Below are positions 1 to 6,674 of a stretch of DNA of 60,867 bases, piece by piece. A program made the position numbers and the translations under genes. Location: contig CACYXD010000020.1 in assembly GCA_902778255.1 (NCBI GenBank), positions 1 to 60,867 of the forward strand, written 5' to 3'. The notes under the pieces are model-generated. The model ran no database searches. It was not told the origin of the DNA and saw only the letters and a list, made by a program, of their open reading frames with translations. Source of the stretch: an uncultured Prevotellaceae bacterium (GTDB taxonomy: Bacteria > Bacteroidota > Bacteroidia > Bacteroidales > Bacteroidaceae). The first letter of the stretch is position 1; every line of letters begins with the position of its first letter.

Positions 1-65
1 ATGGTGTCCTTACCAAGATACTTCGCTATCTTGTCAAGATAACTTTGTCTTACAATTGCTTTCAT
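1..65 (-). CDS. AAA-type ATPase (DUF4143-like), 5' end only
   Basis: The ATG is at 63-65 on the minus strand and 21 codons can be read before the window edge: MKAIVRQSYLDKIAKYLGKD, then T. This start (basic, then S-Y-L-D-K-I, then K-D-T) resembles the start of the Bacteroidota AAA ATPase/DUF4143 family, where a P-loop normally follows a few residues later. The P-loop is outside the window, so the family call is an inference from about 20 residues. A TATCTTTG -7 element lies 25 bp upstream of the start codon, which supports a real gene start. The gene would be cargo of the integrated element, downstream of the recombinase and on the same strand. Confidence 0.55.
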   Translation of the reverse strand, partial: MKAIVRQSYLDKIAKYLGKDT

Positions 66-156
66 ATCTTCTATAAATGAAATTTGCTGCAAAGATAGCA
101 ATTTTATCTTTTATAAAAGACAAAATTCGATTATTTTTACATTTTATCTTGTATAA
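65..156 (-). repeat. Three direct repeats at exact 40-bp spacing
   Basis: The 12-bp motif TATCTTnTATAA (plus-strand reading) occurs at 65-76, 105-116 and 145-156, starting exactly every 40 bp. One copy abuts the ATPase start codon, one lies just upstream of its -7 element and one lies farther upstream. A related TATCTTGTCAAGATA palindrome sits at 27-41 inside the coding start. The phasing suggests an operator array, but no binding protein can be named from the sequence. Confidence 0.5.
90..97 (-). promoter_or_regulatory. Promoter -7 element for the partial ATPase gene
   Basis: The minus strand reads TATCTTTG, a full match to the Bacteroidota -7 consensus TAnnTTTG, 24 bases before the ATG at 65. 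The nearest TTTG upstream (121-124) is 23 bp away, slightly more than the usual 19-21, so the -33 part is uncertain. Confidence 0.5.
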
Positions 157-246
157 TTCACGTTTTTAGGCTCCAATATTCTCAATTTTCGTGCCGGTAT
201 AAGGGATTTTATATACCCGCACCTTCTCGTTTAAGGATTATAATCT

Positions 247-279
247 GGCATAATCTCAGCTTTTTTGCCAGATTATGCC
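247..279 (-). terminator. Inverted repeat after the recombinase gene
   Basis: GGCATAATCT at 247-256 and AGATTATGCC at 270-279 form a perfect 10-bp stem with a 13-nt loop, 11 bp beyond the recombinase stop. There is no strong T-run after the stem on the minus strand, so it may be a weak terminator or a protein-binding site. The 9-mer ATAATCTGG at 240-248 also occurs in the tRNA-derived attachment site at 1954-1962. Confidence 0.4.
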
Positions 280-289
280 AAATAATAAC

Positions 290-1774
290 CTATTTAGAAG
301 CCTCTGCTATTAATGCCTCACGTTCTTCCGCACTCATCCCTTTCAGTAATTCAAGCAAGGCAGCCTTACTATCTATGGATTTCGGGTCTTTAAGCAAGTA
401 AGCATTATACTCCAACATCTTGGCTAACGGATAAGTTCCAATATATTTTGAGGTTATGTCACCACTGGTGCTGTGTCCCATACTGTCGCTTATATACTCG
501 CGAGGTACACATCCTGAATTGTTTAGATTTGTCGCAAAACTATGACGTGCCCATGTTGACGTAGGCAACTGTTCCATTTTTAGCAACTTAGCCACCTTTG
601 CCATATACTCACGAATATATCTATTATAGCGTTGTATCACCCATATTTCCTTCTCGGGAGAAATAAACTGCTTCATAATAGGGAAAACACGCTGACCTTG
701 TTTTGGTTCGTTGGCATACCTATCAAGTATCTTCTTTATTTCTGGTGTGATGGGAAAAATAACCTCGCTTGCATCTTTGTTACGTTCTTTAGTCTTATGA
801 CGAAGAAATCTTAATTGTTTCCCATGTGTGGCAAAATACCAGCCGTCATATTCTAAACGTAATGTATCTGCTAAGTTCTGACCATCACCAAGGTACATGA
901 AAAGAAACAATCCAAGGTAACGAAACAGAGCATTTTTCTCTCTGAGAGTATAAAGTTCATTACCATTTTCATCCTTTGCCTCGCCCTTCTCCCAAAACTC
1001 ATATAACTGACGCATGGTTGACACATCAAGGAAATCAGTCTTGCGGTTTTCCATTTTATTATAGCCAGAATCCTTAAACATCTCCTTTGTGTTTCCCTTT
1101 ATCAGCTTCCTATCAATGCAGACATTAACAATAGCCCGAAATGTACGAAGAGAGATTCCGATAGTGGTTACACACAAACCTTTCTTCTCCATCACTTTTA
1201 CCCATTTCTGAATGAATTTCTGGTCAATGTCAGAGAATGCAACTTCCTTGCCCATGTTACTAATAAAGCGATTCCGTACGTCCACATTACAACGAGCAGT
1301 TCCAGCCTTGCCTTCATCACGCTTAGCCTGAATGATTTCATCCCAAATAGAATAGATGGTAGCATTATCATCACTTATTCCATTATACCAGTCTTTTAGC
1401 TTGGCAAGAGAAAACGTACCTGCATCTGTCATTTCGTAAACTATAGGTTTTAGATTAGCGATATGCTTCTTTAGTTGAGTTCGTTTCTCGGAATCAGTCT
1501 TCACCCTTGTACTTTGTTCGTGCTTGCACATTTCCAACCAATTGTTCCATGTGCACTTTTCACCTACAGGCAAATATAGACGTTTGGAATCTTTGGTAAC
1601 TCTTAGAACAATTGGCAACTCTTGGAGTTGGTCATGTTCAATAGGACGACCGTCTTTATCTCTTTTCGTAACGGCCCATTTACGAGTGTCAATGGTGAGT
1701 GAAACATAGACACCTTTGTAGTTGAAATTCGCCAAATCGGCCGAATCGGTGAACATATAGACTTTCTTTGGCAT
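290..1774 (-). CDS. Tyrosine recombinase (integrase) of an integrative element
   Basis: This 494-residue site-specific recombinase should excise and integrate the element whose end lies at the left of the window. An N-terminal arm-binding region (about 1-110) and a SAM-like core-binding domain (about 135-235) precede a catalytic domain from about 275. Visible catalytic signatures are WARHSFAT (the H-x-x-R region), an S-M-G-H box and a terminal tyrosine in TSKYIGTY. At the position of the first catalytic arginine the sequence reads YLGDGQNLAD, without an obvious arginine. IntDOT-type Bacteroides integrases are known to lack this residue, so the protein need not be inactive. The gene faces away from the attachment site about 170 bp behind its start, the usual arrangement for an integrase at an element end. 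The start at 1774 is 71 bp downstream of a well-formed promoter. Confidence 0.9.
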   Translation of the reverse strand: MPKKVYMFTDSADLANFNYKGVYVSLTIDTRKWAVTKRDKDGRPIEHDQLQELPIVLRVTKDSKRLYLPVGEKCTWNNWLEMCKHEQSTRVKTDSEKRTQLKKHIANLKPIVYEMTDAGTFSLAKLKDWYNGISDDNATIYSIWDEIIQAKRDEGKAGTARCNVDVRNRFISNMGKEVAFSDIDQKFIQKWVKVMEKKGLCVTTIGISLRTFRAIVNVCIDRKLIKGNTKEMFKDSGYNKMENRKTDFLDVSTMRQLYEFWEKGEAKDENGNELYTLREKNALFRYLGLFLFMYLGDGQNLADTLRLEYDGWYFATHGKQLRFLRHKTKERNKDASEVIFPITPEIKKILDRYANEPKQGQRVFPIMKQFISPEKEIWVIQRYNRYIREYMAKVAKLLKMEQLPTSTWARHSFATNLNNSGCVPREYISDSMGHSTSGDITSKYIGTYPLAKMLEYNAYLLKDPKSIDSKAALLELLKGMSAEEREALIAEASK

Positions 1775-1813
1775 AGTAAATCCCTTAATTATAGATGTTT
1801 ACGATTAATATTT

Positions 1814-1833
1814 GGTGAACATGAGGTGAACAT
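1814..1833 (-). repeat. Tandem 9-bp repeat in the integrase leader
   Basis: GGTGAACAT occurs at 1814-1822 and 1825-1833 with 2 bp between the copies. The pair lies between the integrase promoter and its start codon. It could be an operator or a pair of arm-type integrase sites; neither can be decided from the sequence. Confidence 0.4.
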
Positions 1834-1851
1834 AGACCTCTAAATTCAGTG

Positions 1852-1882
1852 CAAATTTACGAAATCTTCTGCAATCCACAAA
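1852..1882 (-). promoter_or_regulatory. Promoter of the integrase gene
   Basis: On the minus strand TTTG (1879-1882) is followed after exactly 19 bp by TAAATTTG (1852-1859). This is a full match to the Bacteroidota -33/-7 consensus. Transcription would start near 1845, giving a leader of about 70 nt that contains the GGTGAACAT repeats. Confidence 0.7.
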
Positions 1883-1947
1883 ATTTATAATCACTTTATT
1901 TTCTGATATTTAGCATTATTTATGATTTCATGAAATCACCATCAAAA

Positions 1948-1993
1948 GGACTCATAATCTGGAGGTCCCAGGTTCAAGCCCTGGCTGGTCCAC
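1948..1993 (+). other. Attachment site: 3' part of a tRNA gene (CAU anticodon loop)
   Basis: The segment contains an anticodon loop CTCATAA, a variable region, a perfect T arm (CCAGG, loop TTCAAGC, CCTGG at 1968-1984), the 3' acceptor strand CTGGTCC (1985-1991) and a discriminator A. The 5' acceptor strand (GGACCAG expected), D arm and 5' anticodon stem are missing; the sequence upstream is AT-rich. This is what remains at one end when an element integrates into the 3' half of a tRNA and carries a replacement 3' end. The intact tRNA would lie at the far end of the element, left of the window. An old tRNA pseudogene is the alternative, but the adjacent integrase and terminator favour an att site. 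Confidence 0.75.
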
Positions 1994-2026
1994 AAGAAAG
2001 CCTCAGTATATTGCTGAGGCTTTCTT
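1994..2026 (+). terminator. Terminator of the original tRNA gene
   Basis: A perfect 13-bp stem (AAGAAAGCCTCAG pairing with CTGAGGCTTTCTT) with a 7-nt loop begins directly after the tRNA discriminator base and its following C. It probably terminated the tRNA before integration and may also serve the converging M16 gene that ends at 2042. Confidence 0.7.
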
Positions 2027-2041
2027 GTGTCTTATTCCTTC

Positions 2042-3286
2042 TTATTCGTAGATAAGTGTAGTGATATGGTCTGGGTCGAAGATGTCGCTGGCCACCTGTT
2101 GCAGGTCTTGCGGGGTGAGGCTATCAATATGTCGCATGATATCGCTGAGGTCGCGCTCTTTGCCCTGATGCAGGAAGTTCTTGGCAAAGTCGAGGGCAAA
2201 CTGCTCACGACTGTCGCTGGCAATGGCAAGCTGACCTTGCAGTTGTTGTTTGGCCTTATGGAGTTGTGAGGCGCTGAGCGGATTCTTGATAAGACGGTCC
2301 AGTTCGCGACGAACCAAACGGCAGCAGCGTTTCACATCGTGAGGGTCGCAACCAAAATAGGTGCACCAACAGCCTGTGTCGCCATAGCATACCATACTGC
2401 TCTCTACGCTATAGACCAGTCCGTTGCGCTCTCTGAGCGACAGGTTGAGGCGAGAGTTGAGGCCTGGCCCTCCAATGATATTATTCAGCAGATAGAGTGC
2501 CCAGCGACGTGTGTCAAAAGCGGCATAGGCACGTGCGCCCATGATGACATGGGCCTGATGGGTGCCGCGATGGCGAATAAAAGACCCACCTCCTACCCGT
2601 CCCTGTGGGGGAGGGGGGAAGATGGCTTCGTTGCCAATCATCTCTGTGGATGAAAGGTGGCTATTTCTGAGAGTCTGCTCTATCCACTTTGTCAGTTTCT
2701 TAAAGTCCAAGTTGCCACTTGCAAAGAAGACGCAGTTGTCTGGTAGGTAATAGCGGGTGGTGAAGCGATGGGCATCCGCGCTGGTGTATTGACGCACCTG
2801 CTCGCTGGTGCCAAGGATATTATGTCCTAAGGGATGACCTTCAAATAAGATGTTTTCTATCTCATCGAAGATGAGTTCGGCTGGGGTATCTTCATAGCTT
2901 TCTATCTCGTCGCAGACCACCTCGCGCTCCTTTTCCACCTCATGCTGGGGATAGGTGCTATGAAAGACGATGTCGCAGAGCACATCAACGGCTTTCTTCA
3001 GATGTTTGGCTTGGATGGCACAGTAGAAGACGGTGTCCTCCTTGTTGGTAAAGGCGTTGAGTTCGCCTCCTAATCCTTCGATGGCGTTGATGATTTGTAC
3101 GGATGTGCGGTGCTCCGTACCTTTAAACGAGAGGTGTTCGCAAAAATGTGCCAGTCCTTCTTCGCCAGGTTGCTCATGTCGTGTACCTGCTTTCACGGCA
3201 ATACCGCAATAAACCACCTGCGAATCCGATGGCAGGTGGATGATGCGTAAGCCGTTTTCCAGAGTCAGTGTGTTGTATTTTGTCAT
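2042..3286 (-). CDS. M16 family zinc metallopeptidase
   Basis: This is a 414-residue pitrilysin/processing-peptidase type protein. The inverted zinc motif HFCEH lies at residues 47-51 and the downstream glutamate-rich helix (EREVVCDEIESYEDTPAE) supplies the third ligand; the C-terminal half is the second M16 domain. I place the start at 3286 (MTKYNTL), because the open frame continues upstream only into AT-rich, non-coding-like residues and a TACCTTTG -7 element sits 9 bp in front of this ATG. There is no signal peptide, so the protein is probably cytoplasmic. A proline/glycine-rich insert (PPPPQGRVGGGS) is encoded by a G/C-rich palindrome-like segment near 2585-2625. Confidence 0.88.
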   Translation of the reverse strand: MTKYNTLTLENGLRIIHLPSDSQVVYCGIAVKAGTRHEQPGEEGLAHFCEHLSFKGTEHRTSVQIINAIEGLGGELNAFTNKEDTVFYCAIQAKHLKKAVDVLCDIVFHSTYPQHEVEKEREVVCDEIESYEDTPAELIFDEIENILFEGHPLGHNILGTSEQVRQYTSADAHRFTTRYYLPDNCVFFASGNLDFKKLTKWIEQTLRNSHLSSTEMIGNEAIFPPPPQGRVGGGSFIRHRGTHQAHVIMGARAYAAFDTRRWALYLLNNIIGGPGLNSRLNLSLRERNGLVYSVESSMVCYGDTGCWCTYFGCDPHDVKRCCRLVRRELDRLIKNPLSASQLHKAKQQLQGQLAIASDSREQFALDFAKNFLHQGKERDLSDIMRHIDSLTPQDLQQVASDIFDPDHITTLIYE

Positions 3287-3294
3287 TTCGGGCA

Positions 3295-3302
3295 CAAAGG
3301 TA
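3295..3302 (-). promoter_or_regulatory. Promoter -7 element of the M16 gene
   Basis: TACCTTTG on the minus strand ends 9 bases before the ATG at 3286. This leaves almost no leader and decides the start choice. No clear -33 TTG was found. Confidence 0.5.
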
Positions 3303-3346
3303 CGAAATAATTCATAATTCATAATTCTTAATTTATAATTATTTCT

Positions 3347-3354
3347 TATCTTTG
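3347..3354 (+). promoter_or_regulatory. Promoter -7 element of the PfkB kinase gene
   Basis: TATCTTTG lies 24 bp before the start at 3378, divergent from the M16 promoter. The 40 bp between the two are AT-rich and hold repeated AATTCATA-like words. Confidence 0.55.
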
Positions 3355-3377
3355 CACCCAATAAAAGAAATACGAAG

Positions 3378-4331
3378 ATGCGAAAGGTAATAGGAATAGG
3401 AGAGACGGTACTTGACATTATATTCAGGGATGATGCCCCCATTGCGGCCGTGCCAGGCGGCAGTACGTTCAACTGCCTGATATCCTTGGGTCGTTGTGGT
3501 GTCAAGGCCTCGTTTATCAGTGAGACAGGTAATGACCGTGTGGGTAAAAGGATTATCCGTTTCTTGGAAGAGAACGGTGTCGATAGTTCGTCGGTATCGG
3601 TCTATCCAGAGTCAAAATCACCCTTGTCGTTGGCTTTTCTCAATGAGCGAAACGATGCTGAGTATATCTTCTATAAGGATCATCCAAAGGACCGCTTGGA
3701 CTTTAACTATCCTGAGGTGAACGAGAATGATATCGTGGTGTTTGGCTCTTATTATGCTGTTAACCCCGTTATCCGTCCTCAGGTGTCGGGCTTTCTGGAG
3801 TATGCCAAGTCACGCGGTGCCATTCTCTACTACGATGTCAATTTCCGTGCATCCCATAAGGATGAGGTGATGAAACTGACGCCTAATATCCTTGAGAACC
3901 TGGAGTTGGCAGACATCTTGCGTGGCTCGACTGAGGACTTTGACGTGATGTTTCATAAGACAGATGCCGATGCTATCTATCGCTCTCAGATTTCGTTCTA
4001 TACCAAGAAGTTTATCTGTACTAATGGTTCGCAGCCTGTTGAGTTGAGGGCTGATGGAGGATTCAAGAAGCAGTATGCTGTAGTGAATCCATCATCCGAT
4101 ACCCATCACCCATCACCTATTGTCAGTACTATCGGTGCCGGCGATAATTTCAATGCTGGTTTTATCTACGGCCTGATTAAAAACGACATTACTCGTGAAC
4201 AGATGGAGGCAGGTCTTACTGAGCATCAATGGGACAGCGTGATCGGCTATGCCATGAAGTTCTCGGAAAATGTATGCAAAAGCCTCAACAACTATGTTGA
4301 TGAGGCCTTTGCGAAAGATATCAAGATGTAA
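3378..4331 (+). CDS. PfkB-family sugar kinase (fructokinase-like)
   Basis: This 317-residue ribokinase-fold protein transfers phosphate from ATP to a sugar, most likely fructose. Residues 7-30 carry the N-terminal substrate region (GETVLDII, then the GGSTFNCLISLGRCG glycine motif), and near residue 250 the signature STIGAGDNFNAGF contains the catalytic aspartate and anion hole. The length fits the family. The gene stands alone between the divergent M16 gene and the converging M6 gene, so context does not reveal the sugar. The start is supported by the TATCTTTG element 24 bp upstream. Confidence 0.88.
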   Translation: MRKVIGIGETVLDIIFRDDAPIAAVPGGSTFNCLISLGRCGVKASFISETGNDRVGKRIIRFLEENGVDSSSVSVYPESKSPLSLAFLNERNDAEYIFYKDHPKDRLDFNYPEVNENDIVVFGSYYAVNPVIRPQVSGFLEYAKSRGAILYYDVNFRASHKDEVMKLTPNILENLELADILRGSTEDFDVMFHKTDADAIYRSQISFYTKKFICTNGSQPVELRADGGFKKQYAVVNPSSDTHHPSPIVSTIGAGDNFNAGFIYGLIKNDITREQMEAGLTEHQWDSVIGYAMKFSENVCKSLNNYVDEAFAKDIKM

Positions 4332-4346
4332 TGAGACTTATCTCAT
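4331..4346. terminator. Short bidirectional hairpin between converging genes
   Basis: ATGAGA-CTTA-TCTCAT overlaps the stop codons of the PfkB and M6 genes, which are 6 bp apart. With only 6 bp of stem it is at best a weak shared terminator. Confidence 0.3.
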
Positions 4347-6566
4347 CACACGTTTTTTCCCATTTCTGATAGTGATACCACGATAGTGCTTGTTTACTAT
4401 CTGACCATTCAGGTTGTATGTCTGAGATTCATCGGGACGTGCAACCTGAATGCTTTCTACGGCAGTCATGTCGCTATCCTTGATTGTAAAGGAGATGTCG
4501 TCAATATAAGTCACAGCCGAACTGTTGGTGGCTTGGGTAGAAATGCGAAGCAGACTACCAGCGTTGATGGATGAATTGACAGTAATGGTGGTAAAGGCGT
4601 TCTTGGCAAGTGTCTCTGTATTTCCCACAGCACTCCACGTGTCGTCTTCAGGATTTTTGACCTTTACACTGAGTCTTGTCATCACATCGCCATTCCATAC
4701 TTTGAAAGAAATGCCTTTTACCAGGATGGGCAGAGGCGTTGTTTCCAGTATGCCGTTCTTGGCAAGTTTTACGAGCTGCTGTCCATAACCATAGTCGCCT
4801 GAAACGGGCTCGATAGTTGCTTTGGTGAGGTTCCAGTTACAGAAAGCACCTTTTACGTCAGTAGCATCGGCAGTGGTAGGATCCATTGTCTCGAAGTCCT
4901 CTATGACAGTGCTGAATCTTTTCTCGTTGCTAGCCTCAAACGAGATGCTGCCATCGGCTGATTCTGTGATGTCATAAATATTGAATAGGGCATTGGTGCG
5001 CATCGATGAGACGAGGGCGGGTGTTGTCATCGTGGTCAGGTCTGTGACATTTCCTTTGCCTGGGAATGGAGTGTACTCAGAGCTGATGTCTTTGTTAGGC
5101 GTTGCGCAGAGTAGTTCGAAGTGTAGGTTGTTGGGGCTTATGTTCACTTGATTACTCTTCCATACATAGGAATCCGACAGGTCTGCACGCCATACCAGCA
5201 TACCATGGCCTGGCAGGAAGCGGTCCCACCCCTGCTGCTGACGGTTCTCTATATAGAAGTCCTCGTTTTGAGTACCAGTGTGAAGGATATAGCACTCGTT
5301 GGATATGATAAAGGGATTAAGGCAGTAAGTACCTGCAACATCAATGACTCTTGGTGTAGTAAACTCCAGGACGTAGCGTTCGAAGGCGTTATAGCCTACG
5401 GGTGTAAGACCATAGTTGTTATCGGTACCGCTGGCCATCAGGTCCCAGTATCCTGGCGTTTGAGCTTGACCGTTATCAGTATAGTCGGTGTCGTAATGGT
5501 CGGCAAGACCGAGCACATGGCTGAACTCATGGCAGATAGTGCCGATACCATCCAGATACTGATGCTGGTCGGCACTTGTCTCATAGTCTTGAAGCTCTAC
5601 ACTACATGCATAGCGTCCGAAATATTTGCCATCATATCGCATTCCCTGCCAGCGAGCCTGCTGAGAGAAGTCAAGTGCATGGGGCCAGAGATAGTTCTCG
5701 TTGTTGCCCTGTACATAACTGCCGTAGCCGGCAAAGATGAAATAGCACATATCTATATAGCCGTTGCTGTCGAGGTCGTACTGGCTGAAGTCCACCTTGT
5801 CGTCAATCAAGGCAATGGCTTTCTTGAATATGGTGGCCATTGTCTGGTTGCTTGCATTTTTGCCGCCAACATCGGTTGAATTCATGTCTATCTGAACAGG
5901 GCCTACAACGTCGAAGGTTGGGTCGAAGATTCCAATGGAGTTGTCGTAGAAGTAGTCGCGGGCACTGCCTTCCACGTCAACGGGGTAGTATTTATGGGAC
6001 GTGTCCTGATAGTTTTTTTCACTGGTGAGTCGCTGGTAGAACGCATGAGGGTCTTCTGTGGTGAACTTGCGATCGCTGAATTCCACGAGGATGACCAGGC
6101 CTTTGAACAGTGAGTAGTCAATGACTGACCAGATGCCACCTGCCCTGTTCTTGCGAATGCCGTTGTTGACAGCCATGGAGGAATAGTCTCTTTGTAACTG
6201 TAAGGCGCAGGTTTTCATTTCTTTCTGAAATACTGTCATTTCCGGCGCAATCATCTTTTGACGACTTGCAAGGTATGCTTGCTGGCTGTCGTCACGAGAC
6301 TCGGGATTTATGGCAGCGACAGCAGAGGCAGACAGTTGCCCGTTGCTGTCCTTATCTGCATAGCGATAGTAGCCGTCTTCGCCTTTCACAACTGTATAGC
6401 CATCGGTGGTGGTCATAAAGTGACGGAATTCATCGCCATGCATCAGCAGGGTGACGAAGGAACCATCGGGTTGCTTCACGTCAACGGGTTTTGAGTAGCC
6501 AGGACGTGCCATTAACGACACAGCTCCAATGACCATCATTATCATGAGAAGTGATAATCTTTTCAT
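4338..6566 (-). CDS. Secreted M6 family zinc metallopeptidase
   Basis: This 742-residue protein resembles immune-inhibitor-A type peptidases. A signal peptide spans residues 1-20, a propeptide-like region follows to about 140, and the catalytic domain (about 145-440) contains HEFSHVLGLAD at 346-356, the extended HExxHxxGxxD zinc motif. Residues after about 560 form a beta-rich module. The last 30 residues (YNLNGQIVN, then GITIRNGKK) match the ends of two other secreted proteins in this window and resemble a type IX secretion sorting tail. It is transcribed from its own promoter just downstream of the SusCD-zincin operon and probably supplies extracellular proteolysis to that locus. The link to the operon is an inference from adjacency and shared tail. 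Confidence 0.88.
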   Translation of the reverse strand: MKRLSLLMIMMVIGAVSLMARPGYSKPVDVKQPDGSFVTLLMHGDEFRHFMTTTDGYTVVKGEDGYYRYADKDSNGQLSASAVAAINPESRDDSQQAYLASRQKMIAPEMTVFQKEMKTCALQLQRDYSSMAVNNGIRKNRAGGIWSVIDYSLFKGLVILVEFSDRKFTTEDPHAFYQRLTSEKNYQDTSHKYYPVDVEGSARDYFYDNSIGIFDPTFDVVGPVQIDMNSTDVGGKNASNQTMATIFKKAIALIDDKVDFSQYDLDSNGYIDMCYFIFAGYGSYVQGNNENYLWPHALDFSQQARWQGMRYDGKYFGRYACSVELQDYETSADQHQYLDGIGTICHEFSHVLGLADHYDTDYTDNGQAQTPGYWDLMASGTDNNYGLTPVGYNAFERYVLEFTTPRVIDVAGTYCLNPFIISNECYILHTGTQNEDFYIENRQQQGWDRFLPGHGMLVWRADLSDSYVWKSNQVNISPNNLHFELLCATPNKDISSEYTPFPGKGNVTDLTTMTTPALVSSMRTNALFNIYDITESADGSISFEASNEKRFSTVIEDFETMDPTTADATDVKGAFCNWNLTKATIEPVSGDYGYGQQLVKLAKNGILETTPLPILVKGISFKVWNGDVMTRLSVKVKNPEDDTWSAVGNTETLAKNAFTTITVNSSINAGSLLRISTQATNSSAVTYIDDISFTIKDSDMTAVESIQVARPDESQTYNLNGQIVNKHYRGITIRNGKKRVMR

Positions 6567-6589
6567 ATTTGATATTTCTTTTTCGGGTG

Positions 6590-6620
6590 CAAATTTACGA
6601 AGATAAATTCAATAAGCCAA
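6590..6620 (-). promoter_or_regulatory. Promoter of the M6 peptidase gene
   Basis: TTG (6618-6620) is followed after 20 bp by TAAATTTG (6590-6597) on the minus strand. The -7 element is 23 bp from the start codon. The -33 element begins 1 bp past the preceding hairpin. Confidence 0.6.
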
Positions 6621-6621
6621 G

Positions 6622-6656
6622 AAAAAAGGGAAATGCCATATGGTATTCCCCTTTTT
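6622..6656 (-). terminator. Terminator of the SusCD-zincin operon
   Basis: AAAAAGGGGAATACC and the near-complementary GGCATTTCCCTTTTTT enclose the tetraloop ATAT. The hairpin begins 18 bp after the stop of the last operon gene. The T-rich arm gives the classic intrinsic terminator shape. Confidence 0.65.
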
Positions 6657-6674
6657 GTAGAATATCAAAAAGAT

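Noticed and set aside
1900-1993. Complete tRNA gene
   Set aside because: The 5' acceptor strand, D arm and 5' anticodon stem are missing; only the 3' part folds.
2042-3505. Longer M16 protein starting at 3505
   Set aside because: The extra 73 residues run antisense through the PfkB gene start and across two promoters; they do not look like protein sequence of this family.
5148-5879. 243-residue plus-strand frame
   Set aside because: It is entirely antisense to the M6 peptidase gene, which has a full motif set.
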